DNA from: CAYNEI01 sp964396185
Lineage (GTDB): Archaea; Thermoplasmatota; SW-10-69-26
NCBI GenBank assembly: GCA_964396185.1
Contig: CAYNEI010000085.1
Span: 1-7,879, forward strand
DNA length: 7,879 nt
Direction: 5' to 3'
This document shows, piece after piece, positions 1-6,098 of the stretch. A model generated the notes under the pieces. That model saw only the letters and a list, made by a program, of their open reading frames with translations, was not told where the DNA came from and did no database searches. Position 1 is the first letter of the stretch; each line of letters begins with the position of its first letter. The position numbers and the translations under genes are program-made.

Positions 1-2
1 TC

Positions 3-10
3 TTCATAAC
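3..10 (+). promoter_or_regulatory. Possible TATA-like element upstream of the exported protein gene
   Basis: A short AT-rich stretch (TTCATAAC) stands out in GC-rich sequence about 34 nt before the ATG at 40. If it is an archaeal TATA box, transcription would start around 30-33 and leave a leader of under 10 nt. No Shine-Dalgarno sequence precedes the ATG, which fits a short leader. The match is weak and the window edge removes most of the upstream context. Confidence 0.3.
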
Positions 11-39
11 CCCCCGAGCGAAGTCACGGCCGGTCAACC

Positions 40-1521
40 ATGACGAGCAACAGGATCTGGGCGGTCGCACTCGCAGCCCTCCTCGTGGGTAGCGGTGCGG
101 TCGTGTTCGCGACGCAAGTGCAGGGTCAAGAGTTCGAACACCGCGGTGAGATCGAGGCGGCCACAGCAGCCTACGAGCTCGACTGGCGCGAGGACCCAGG
201 CAAGCTGCGCCTGGCCCTGTCGCCCGCCGATGGGGCCGTCTCGCCGGCCGCCCAGCTCTCGCTGTTCAACCCGGACGGGGTGCATCTGGGCACGTACGCC
301 CTGGACGATGCGTTCGGGACCCTGGACTACATCGTCGAGGACCGTGGCGAGTACACGCTGGTCGTCCACCGGGCCGTCGAGGCCGATGTGTCCGTGCTCA
401 GCGAGCGCGGCCACGACATCGAGCTCACCCGCACGGAGCTCGTGACCACCGAGATCGAACTCGTCGAGGGCGAGCACACCTCGCTGGCCCACCAGGTCGC
501 CCTGGACCGCGACCAGCGGGACGCCCACATGAGCCTGGCCCTGGACGGCACGGCCACCGGGCTCGTGGTCGAGGCCCTCAACGCCGACGGCGAGACCGTT
601 CTCGAAGCCCAAGCCGCCGAGATCGACACGAGCCAGGACCAGATCCTCGTGCCCGAGCTCACCCCGGAGGCGTTCTCCCAGGGCTCTCTATTGGTGCGCG
701 TGAGTGCCGAGAGCTTCAACGGTTCCCTGGCCCTGGAGCTGGCCACCATCGAGACCACGGCCGACCACGTCATCACCATCTCCTCCCACTCCGAGGACGA
801 GGAGGAGAACGACGAGGAGCCGACCTCCGAGGAGAACGAGACCTCACCCGAGCCAGACGCCGAGGCCGAAGTCGAGCGCACCCGGGTGACCGAGTTGGCC
901 CCAGGCGTGCCCGTGGCCTTCGATGTGCCGGAGGGTGTGGACCACGTCTACATCGTCGGCCAGGACCGCTGCGGTGTGGGCGTGCTGTTCAGCCCGAGCG
1001 ACGAGATCCTGGGCGCGGTACCCTTCGACGAGGATGAGGCAGCCTACACCGAGGAGAACGGCTCCTGGGCGGCCATGGCCATCCCGACCGACGGGGCCGG
1101 CGAGCACGTGGCCATGGTCGTGGACACCCACGACCCGGGCTATCTTGTGATCCCAGGCGCCTTCGAGTCCGTCGACCACAGGGAGCTGGAGATCGCCGAG
1201 ATCAACGGCACCCTGGAGGGCGAGAGCGGCTTGCTGACCCGGTCGAGCGCGACGACCACGGCCGAGCTGCCTGGCGGCTTGCTCGGGTTCAAGTGGCGCA
1301 GCCAAGGGCTCTCGGTGGATCGGGAGGTTCGCCTGGTCAGCCCGAACAACGAGACGGTCTACGACGCGCACGGCATCAGCGCGGCCGGGTACACCGTCTT
1401 CTCGGGTGGGTTCGGCCACTCCGACCTGCTTGGCCCCGATGGCCTCTACACCATCGAGACCGAGGGGAGCTCGACGTTCGACGGGCGAGTGTCCTTCGAG
1501 CTGGCCCACTACGTACGATGA
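40..1521 (+). CDS. Exported acidic beta-rich protein of unknown function
   Basis: This is a complete 493-aa protein that I do not recognise as a named family. The N-terminus is a signal peptide or membrane anchor: a short positive start (MTSNR) and a hydrophobic stretch at about residues 6-25, ending near VQGQ. The rest looks like several beta-sandwich modules at roughly 30-115, 130-245, 282-375 and 385-493. The first has an 'LSLFNPDG...YIVEDRGEYTLVV' pattern resembling bacterial pre-peptidase C-terminal (PPC) or similar extracellular domains; this is inference. A very acidic linker at about 249-280, rich in E, D, S, T and P, separates the two halves. Five N-X-S/T sequons (N227, N266, N340, N389, N437) and a single Cys (311) fit a glycosylated surface protein. 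There is no C-terminal membrane helix, so it is secreted or held by its N-terminus. It converges with the exported protein gene on the other strand. The ATG at 40 is chosen because it places the signal peptide at the terminus. Confidence 0.85.
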   Translation: MTSNRIWAVALAALLVGSGAVVFATQVQGQEFEHRGEIEAATAAYELDWREDPGKLRLALSPADGAVSPAAQLSLFNPDGVHLGTYALDDAFGTLDYIVEDRGEYTLVVHRAVEADVSVLSERGHDIELTRTELVTTEIELVEGEHTSLAHQVALDRDQRDAHMSLALDGTATGLVVEALNADGETVLEAQAAEIDTSQDQILVPELTPEAFSQGSLLVRVSAESFNGSLALELATIETTADHVITISSHSEDEEENDEEPTSEENETSPEPDAEAEVERTRVTELAPGVPVAFDVPEGVDHVYIVGQDRCGVGVLFSPSDEILGAVPFDEDEAAYTEENGSWAAMAIPTDGAGEHVAMVVDTHDPGYLVIPGAFESVDHRELEIAEINGTLEGESGLLTRSSATTTAELPGGLLGFKWRSQGLSVDREVRLVSPNNETVYDAHGISAAGYTVFSGGFGHSDLLGPDGLYTIETEGSSTFDGRVSFELAHYVR

Positions 1522-1531
1522 CCGGTTGACA

Positions 1532-1550
1532 CTGCTGAGTTCATCAGCAG
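1532..1550. terminator. Perfect 7-bp inverted repeat after the exported protein gene
   Basis: CTGCTGA (1532-1538) and TCAGCAG (1544-1550) form a perfect 7-bp stem with the 5-nt loop GTTCA, starting 11 nt after the stop codon at 1519-1521. It lies between two convergent genes, so it could act as a terminator or 3'-end processing signal on either strand. No T-tract follows within the readable sequence before the gap. The structure is visible; the function is inferred. Confidence 0.4.
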
Positions 1551-1576
1551 ACGAGTGCTCTGCCTCGACGGCAGCG

Positions 1577-1676
1577 NNNNNNNNNNNNNNNNNNNNNNNN
1601 NNNNNNNNNNNNNNNNNNNNNNNNNNNNNNNNNNNNNNNNNNNNNNNNNNNNNNNNNNNNNNNNNNNNNNNNNNNN
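1577..1676. other. Assembly gap of 100 Ns
   Basis: Exactly 100 consecutive Ns are present. This round number is the usual placeholder for a gap of unknown size, so the true distance and reading frame across it are unknown. The C-terminus and stop codon of the minus-strand exported protein lie in or beyond it. Together with the 55 readable bases at 1522-1576, no other gene can be supported here. Confidence 0.98.
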
Positions 1677-3574
1677 TCCATCCAGAGCCAGTGCCAGTTC
1701 TCGCTGAACGCTCCCTCGTACCCAGTGAGGGCGTAGAGCGACCAGGCATCGTCCAACGCCTCGGGCGGGATGGCTGCCCCGAGGGGATCGCTGACGGGCT
1801 GGCCGCCGTCGGCGACGGCCACCATGGTCGATGCCCCCCCAGTGCGCGGGCCGCTGTTGTGGAGCGTGGGCATGAGCACCTGGGTGTGGAGTTGGGCGCC
1901 GGGGGCTTGGTCGGGGTCCTCGACCTTGGCCCACGTCATGCCGGTCTGCATGGGGAGGACCGCCTCGTCGTCGAGCCGGAGGGAAGCCAGGCGCGCGAAG
2001 TCGCTTACCCAGAGTTGGTTGCCCTGGCTCCCGGCGACATCAGCGTCCATGAACCACGTCAGTTCGACATCGTGGCTGGCCTGATCCAGCGCTCGGATCT
2101 CGTTGGTGATGCCCTGCACGAACAGGCTTGAACCACTCCCGGAGGCGAGCGCGTAGAGGTCAACGAAGTGGCCACCTGCGAACACGGGCGCGTGGGCTAC
2201 GGCCCACTGGCCGGTGGCGCTCTTCGTCACGCGCACGGGCCCGTCGACCTCTTCGGTGGTCAGCGCGTGATGATCGCCATCCACGCGTAGCCCGGCAAGC
2301 GCCACATCACCTACGTCCAGCTCGCCGGCCTTGAGCCCGCTGAGCCCAGGTGCATCGCCGTGGCTGGAGCCATCCCCGCCGCCCACGGATGTCATGGAGG
2401 TGGGGTTGAGGGCCGTCAGGGCTGGGGTCTTCGACGGCGCGTCGGGAGCCTCATCGAGGTCATCCAGGCCGTCGATCCCGATCTCGACGGGGTCGAGCCA
2501 GATGGGGTGGGTGGATGTCGGGGTTGGGTCCAGGGAGAGGTCGTGGACGGTGAGCTCGGCGGGTTGGCTGGAGCGCGCGGTCAGGCTGGGCGGGGCCACG
2601 ACGTCCGAGGTGTTCGGCCAGGGGTAGCTCGCATAGATGGTGATCACGCGCGGGGTCCAGGAGAGCGTGGTCTCGTTGGCCTGGCTCTCGTGCAGCCGGG
2701 TGCCCTCGGCCAGCGAGAGGGTGGCCTGCACGTTGGTCACGGAGCCTTGGTCGTCGCGCTCGAGCTCGAGATCCAAGTCGACCGAGCCACCGGGCGGGTT
2801 GTACGTGAGCGCCAGCAGATTGGTGATGCCTGTGTGGATCTCGGGTGGCGGGAGATCGAAGGTGCCCAGCTCGATGGTCTCATCGGCGACGAGGTCGCCG
2901 CCGTGGGTCTGGATGTCGAAGACGTCGAATCGATAGGCGAAGCGTCCGTCCATCATGCTGGCCGTGGTGGCATCCCACTCGGCCGATTCGACCACACCTG
3001 TGACCGGGGAGTGATGCACGCTCACCTCGCCGGTGGCGGGGGCATCGGGGCGCTCGGGGAACTGGATCTCGTAGCCACTGCCCAGCACAGCCATCTCCCG
3101 GAACTCCCCGGGGGCGACCTGGCTGCCCTCGAGCACATCGCCCCACGTGTAGGCGTTGGTGGCCACGGAGCCGGCTTGCCGGTAGGCGTTGGCGCCTGGC
3201 GTGATGCCGGGTCCGAGGATCTGGAAGCGCGTCTCGCCCTCCCGCACGGTGGAGAGCTTGACGGGCTGGAAGGAGCCCATGACGATGACATCCATGGGCA
3301 GTTCGGGGTCCGCGCCGAGTTCAGCGCGTGGCGTGGTCACGAGGTTGCCGGCGGTGTCCGGTGCCACCATGGGCGCCGGTGCGTCCACGCTGGCCTTCGC
3401 GTGGATGCTGAAGGCGCGGGGACGGTCGTCGGCGTCTGTGACCAGGGCCTCGACGGCGGCGGTGTTCTCGACGGTGACCAGCGGGTCTGTGGGGGGGCTC
3501 GCCAGCACGGGTGCTAGGGCGAGGCTGGGGATGAGCATGAGGGCGATAACCCCCAAGATGGAACGGGTTCGCAT
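1677..3574 (-). CDS. Large exported protein of unknown function, 3' end lost in gap
   Basis: 632 residues can be read before the N run, and the stop codon is not visible. The start is placed at the ATG at 3574 because GGAGG lies 6 nt upstream of it; an in-frame GTG at 3589 would add only MRRLP and lies upstream of that site. The N-terminus is a clear signal peptide: MRTR, a hydrophobic core at about 6-24, then an AxA-like cleavage region (VLASPP). The mature part is beta-rich, contains no Cys in the readable portion, and has two sequons (N300, N321). A flexible D/P/S/G-rich segment at about 348-412 includes a GGGDGSSHGD run and divides the protein into two halves. No catalytic motif or known domain is recognised. 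A C-terminal anchor cannot be assessed because of the gap; residues translated from beyond the gap should not be trusted. It follows the TPP enzyme on the same strand after a 69-nt spacer, so it may be partly co-transcribed. A cell-surface role is inferred from the signal peptide. Confidence 0.8.
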
Positions 3575-3580
3575 GGGAAG

Positions 3581-3585
3581 CCTCC
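3581..3585 (-). promoter_or_regulatory. Shine-Dalgarno site deciding the start of the exported protein
   Basis: Read on the minus strand, GGAGG ends 6 nt before the ATG at 3574, a normal spacing for pairing with the 16S rRNA 3' end. It favours this ATG over the upstream GTG at 3589. A ribosome-binding site here fits a gene that is internal to a transcript or has a short leader. A weak TATA-like GTTAAG lies near 3610-3616. Confidence 0.6.
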
Positions 3586-3643
3586 GCACCCAGCACGGGT
3601 CAATGGATGCTTAACTGTGACCTTGTCCTCGATGCGCGAAATG

Positions 3644-5272
3644 CTAGGCCGGGTACCCACCGGTGCCTGCGTTCGTGTTGGGGTCCAGCTCCACGTTGAC
3701 CACGGCCGGTTGTCCATCGCCTGCGGCCTTGTAGGCAGCCTCAAGCGCGTCCTCGAGGGCTTCCTCTGCGGTGACGTGGAACCCGGCAGCGCCCAGGCCC
3801 TCGGCGACCTGGTCGTAGCGGGTGTAGTCCAGGCCTGTGGCCACGGCGCGCTCGGGGCCGTACCACTGGATCTGTGGGACCCGGATCTGGGCCCAGGCGG
3901 CATCGTTGGCCACGACGAATACCGCGCCCATGCCGTGGCGGGCCAGGGTCTCGATCTCCATGCCGTTCAACCCGAACGAGCCGTCCCCCTCCAGGATCAG
4001 CGGCGTCTCGTCGGGGCGCACGACGTTGGCCGAGATGGCGAACGGCGGGCCCACGCCCAGCGTCCCGAAGGGGCCGGTGTCCAGCCAGTTCTCTGGCTCG
4101 GTGGGGCGAAGGACCTTGGCCGCGCTGGCCACGATGTTGCCGCCGTCCCCGATGAACAGGCCGTCGTCCTCGACGTAGGGCGCCAGGGCGTCGATGAGCG
4201 TCATGGCGCTGAGCCGGTCCTCGGCAGGCGGGGTCTCGCGGTAGCTGGCCGCCTTGCCGGCCTCGATCTCCTGGACGGTCTCGTGCCAGCCGGAGAGATC
4301 GCTCCAAGAGCGGCCCTTGGCCTCGGCGAGCAGCTGGTCGGCGATCGCACCCGGGTGGCCCACGAGCGCGACGTCCACGGCTTTGTTGTGGCCGGATCGC
4401 TCGCCGGTCTCGCTCACTTGGAGGATGGTGGCGTCGTCGGCGACCTTCTCGCCGAAGCCCGTGCGGAAGTCCCAGGGCATGGTGAAGTTGAGCACCACAT
4501 CAGCCTGCTTGAACGCGCCCGAGCGGGCCAGGTGGTAGGCGCCCTCGAAGTCGCCTGGGAAGGTGCCTCGGCCCAGGCCGTTCTGGAAGGCTGGGATGCC
4601 GGTCAAGCGGGCCAGCTCGCGCACGCTTTGCACGCCGCGGCCCCAACGCACGCCACCCGAGGAGACCATGACCGGGCGCTCGGCGCCCTCTAGGGCGTCC
4701 ACGGCTGCGCGCACGGCCTCCGGGTCGGCGAGCTGGACCGGCGGCCGGGTGCGTGGCGTGGGGGCAGGCTCAGTGGTGTCGCCGAAGAGCACGTCCCACG
4801 GGAGCTCCAGGTAGGCCGGGCCCATGGGCCAGCCCGTGGCTTGCCGGTAGGCGCGGTCCACGTACTCGCCCAGCCGGCTGGTGTCGTGGACGCGGCGGCA
4901 CCACTTGGTGACCCCCTGCACGAAGCTGAGGTGGTCGGTCTCCTGGAGGCTGCCCTTGTCGATGGCTTCCAGGGGGCCTTGGCCCCCCATGGCGATCACC
5001 GGGGAGTCGCAGCGCTTGGCGTTCTCCAGGCCGGTGAGCGCGTTGGTGACCCCTGGGCCTGCGGTGACCACGGCCACGCCAGGCTCGCCTGTGAGCCGGG
5101 CCACACCGTCGGCAGCCATGACGGCGGCTTGCTCGTGGCGCACGTCGATGACCGGGATGTCGCGGTCGATGCAGCCGTCGTAGATGTTCATCACGTGGCC
5201 GCCGCACAGGGTGAACACCGCGTTGGCGCCAGCGTTCTCCAGGGTCTCAGCGATGAGATGGCCGCCGTCCAT
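3644..5272 (-). CDS. Thiamine pyrophosphate enzyme, acetolactate synthase / 2-hydroxyacyl-CoA lyase-like
   Basis: This is a complete 542-aa ThDP-dependent enzyme with the usual three-domain layout: PYR domain about 1-165, central domain about 185-320, PP domain about 355-530. The catalytic Glu of the PYR domain is E47 in VRHEQAA, followed by the family-typical TAGPGVTNALTGL (70-82). The PP domain carries the cofactor/Mg motif GDG (429-431), paired 27 residues later with N456-D457 instead of the usual Asn-Asn. Family members cleave or join C-C bonds next to a carbonyl. The N-terminal TLCGGHV and the NDAAWAQI segment at 456-463 recall the ILVBL/HACL branch (2-hydroxyacyl-CoA lyases) more than biosynthetic acetolactate synthase; this is from memory and the substrate is not proven. 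The start is set at the ATG at 5272 rather than the ORF's upstream start at 5326, because family homology begins there and a TATA-like box lies 26 nt upstream. No regulatory subunit gene is adjacent, as one might expect for acetolactate synthase. Neighbouring crotonases would fit a role in acyl-CoA metabolism. Confidence 0.9.
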   Translation of the reverse strand: MDGGHLIAETLENAGANAVFTLCGGHVMNIYDGCIDRDIPVIDVRHEQAAVMAADGVARLTGEPGVAVVTAGPGVTNALTGLENAKRCDSPVIAMGGQGPLEAIDKGSLQETDHLSFVQGVTKWCRRVHDTSRLGEYVDRAYRQATGWPMGPAYLELPWDVLFGDTTEPAPTPRTRPPVQLADPEAVRAAVDALEGAERPVMVSSGGVRWGRGVQSVRELARLTGIPAFQNGLGRGTFPGDFEGAYHLARSGAFKQADVVLNFTMPWDFRTGFGEKVADDATILQVSETGERSGHNKAVDVALVGHPGAIADQLLAEAKGRSWSDLSGWHETVQEIEAGKAASYRETPPAEDRLSAMTLIDALAPYVEDDGLFIGDGGNIVASAAKVLRPTEPENWLDTGPFGTLGVGPPFAISANVVRPDETPLILEGDGSFGLNGMEIETLARHGMGAVFVVANDAAWAQIRVPQIQWYGPERAVATGLDYTRYDQVAEGLGAAGFHVTAEEALEDALEAAYKAAGDGQPAVVNVELDPNTNAGTGGYPA

Positions 5273-5294
5273 ACCGCTGAGAAACGCCTGCTTC

Positions 5295-5302
5295 GATATA
5301 AG
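5295..5302 (-). promoter_or_regulatory. TATA box of the TPP enzyme gene
   Basis: On the minus strand the sequence reads CTTATATC, an AT-rich island in GC-rich surroundings. Its centre lies about 26 nt upstream of the ATG at 5272. In archaea transcription starts about 25 nt downstream of the TATA centre, so the transcript would begin at or next to the start codon (leaderless). This supports an independent promoter separating the enzyme from the toxin-antitoxin operon, and supports the chosen start. Confidence 0.55.
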
Positions 5303-5372
5303 CGACAGGCGCCGGACGGCGGCCAACGGCCAGCCGCGCGCGGTCCGGTTGGGGCGAGTGGCCCGTACCTTA

Positions 5373-5387
5373 CCCGTATCTTACGGG
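5373..5387. repeat. Small hairpin overlapping the toxin stop codon
   Basis: CCCGTA (5373-5378) and TACGGG (5382-5387) form a perfect 6-bp inverted repeat with a 3-nt loop, spanning the toxin stop codon. A further CCCGTA copy (5362-5367) precedes it. It could mark the 3' end of the toxin-antitoxin mRNA, but the stem is short and may be chance in GC-rich DNA. Confidence 0.25.
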
Positions 5388-5662
5388 ATGTCATCCAGCC
5401 ACGCGTACCCGTCCCGCCGGTGGAAGATACGCAGCACGACCACATCCTCGTCCACGGTGAACGCTGCGCGCCAGACGCCGACGCGTAACCGGTACATGGG
5501 CTGGCCCGGATCGGTGTCGAGCCGCTTGACATCGAGGTCGTGGGTCACCCCGCTTGGATCCTCTCCCAACAGGCGAAAGGCGGCCCTCAAGCGCCGCTTC
5601 GGCTCGGGCGCGAGATGGCGAAGGACCGGTGCCGCGTGGTGGGGGTCCAGCAGGACCCTCAC
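5381..5662 (-). CDS. RelE/ParE-superfamily toxin
   Basis: This 93-aa protein is the second gene of a toxin-antitoxin operon. The pattern fits the RelE fold. A helical N-terminal half has the basic segment KRRLRAAFRLL at 22-32 and is followed by LGEDPSG. Then come DLDVKRL (42-48), the core strand MYRLRVGVWRAAFTV (56-70) and a last strand VVVLRIFHRRDGYAWL (74-89). RelE-type toxins cleave mRNA at the ribosome, while ParE-type toxins poison gyrase; the sequence alone does not decide between them, although the YRLRVG.WR and IFHR..GY.WL elements are common in RelE/HigB-like members. The start is a GTG whose bases overlap the antitoxin stop (GTGA, 4-nt overlap), indicating translational coupling, so toxin is made only after antitoxin. 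No better ATG exists. Length is typical of the family. Confidence 0.88.
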   Translation of the reverse strand: MRVLLDPHHAAPVLRHLAPEPKRRLRAAFRLLGEDPSGVTHDLDVKRLDTDPGQPMYRLRVGVWRAAFTVDEDVVVLRIFHRRDGYAWLDDIP

Positions 5663-5850
5663 AGGTCCTCCAGGTCCACGTAGTCCTCACGAGGGGTCTC
5701 GGCGTACTGTCGCCGGAGCTGGCGCACGAAGTCCTCTCGCTCGACCCGGTCCATGAGGCTCGCGAGGATCTCCGCGTAGGTCATCCCCGCGTGGCCGTAG
5801 GTCTTGAGCCGGTCGCGGACGTCCTCCGGCACGGAGATGGTCGCAGTCAT
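5659..5850 (-). CDS. Ribbon-helix-helix-type antitoxin
   Basis: This 63-aa first gene of the toxin-antitoxin operon has the expected two-part design. The N-terminal region TATISVPEDVRDRLKTYGHAGMTYAEILASLMDRV (2-36) gives a short beta strand followed by two helices, as in ribbon-helix-helix DNA-binding antitoxins. The charged C-terminal tail (37-63, ending YVDLEDL) would wrap and neutralise the RelE-like toxin. It should form a dimer that binds its own promoter. The ATG at 5850 has no Shine-Dalgarno sequence but lies about 26 nt from a TATA-like element, so the message is probably leaderless. Its stop overlaps the toxin start by 4 nt. The family assignment comes from the N-terminal pattern and gene order. 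Confidence 0.87.
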   Translation of the reverse strand: MTATISVPEDVRDRLKTYGHAGMTYAEILASLMDRVEREDFVRQLRRQYAETPREDYVDLEDL

Positions 5851-5854
5851 GTGC

Positions 5855-5880
5855 TATCATGCGGTATCATGTATCATAAG
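5855..5880 (-). promoter_or_regulatory. Promoter and repeat operator of the toxin-antitoxin operon
   Basis: Three TATCAT hexamers (ATGATA on the coding strand) occur at 5855-5860, 5865-5870 and 5872-5877, just upstream of the antitoxin ATG at 5850. The distal one overlaps a TATA-like TTATGATA (5879-5872) whose centre is about 26 nt from the ATG, so the repeats cover the space between TATA box and transcription start. Ribbon-helix-helix antitoxins typically bind short repeated sites as paired dimers, so this is the probable autoregulatory operator. Base content drops sharply here against the GC-rich flanks. Confidence 0.65.
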
Positions 5881-5927
5881 GTTTTGGCTGAAGGCCAGCC
5901 GCGCTCGCTGCAACCGGCGCGCGGGGT

Positions 5928-5942
5928 CGCTAGACGGTGGTT
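5928..5942 (+). repeat. Third, degenerate copy of the intergenic repeat core
   Basis: CGCTAGACGGTGGTT matches the core of the two stronger copies at 6974-6988 (14/15) and 7491-7505 (13/15). GC-rich arms (GCCGCGC near 5899-5905 and GCGCGGGG near 5919-5926) precede it and could form an imperfect hairpin, but they do not align base for base with the other copies. It lies in the 248-nt divergent region between the antitoxin and the enoyl-CoA hydratase, where no gene is supported. Confidence 0.4.
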
Positions 5943-6013
5943 GATGGACGCCGACGCCTGCCGCCACTTGCCAGCCACCCACCCGTTTTCGTGTGGCGAC
6001 GCCGCACGCCCCT

Positions 6014-6049
6014 GGCAAGCGCGCCCGGAACGCCCCGAGCGGGCTTGCC
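6014..6049. repeat. Imperfect inverted repeat upstream of the enoyl-CoA hydratase
   Basis: GGCAAGC (6014-6020) pairs with GCTTGCC (6043-6049), and a few further GC pairs may form inside after a bulge. It lies about 50 nt before the ATG at 6099 and could be a regulatory hairpin or chance. No clear TATA box was found for the hydratase; the best AT-poor candidate (GCTTTG, near 6075-6080) is weak. Confidence 0.25.
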
Positions 6050-6098
6050 GGGCAAAGACCCAAGAACCCCCTCCGCTTTGCCAAGCCAAGTGGTAACC

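Noticed and set aside
2360..3517. 385-codon open frame on + opposite the exported protein
   Set aside because: It is the antisense shadow of a signal-peptide-bearing gene in high-GC DNA; its protein is Gly/Val/His/Arg-rich with no recognisable motif.
3617..4693. 358-codon open frame on + opposite the TPP enzyme
   Set aside because: The opposite strand has the complete family motifs of a TPP enzyme; this frame exists because GC-rich codons leave few stops on the other strand.
5273..5326. 18-residue N-terminal extension of the TPP enzyme
   Set aside because: It would place the TATA-like box inside the gene and adds residues not expected before the first conserved strand.
5937..6098. Upstream in-frame extension of the enoyl-CoA hydratase by 54 residues
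   Set aside because: The extension is Pro/Arg-rich, overlaps non-coding repeat-like sequence, and is absent from the family, whose N-terminus matches the ATG at 6099.
5881..6098. tRNA or other known RNA gene in the divergent intergenic region
   Set aside because: No cloverleaf, GGTTCRA T-loop or other known RNA signature was found; only the degenerate repeat core and an imperfect inverted repeat are visible.
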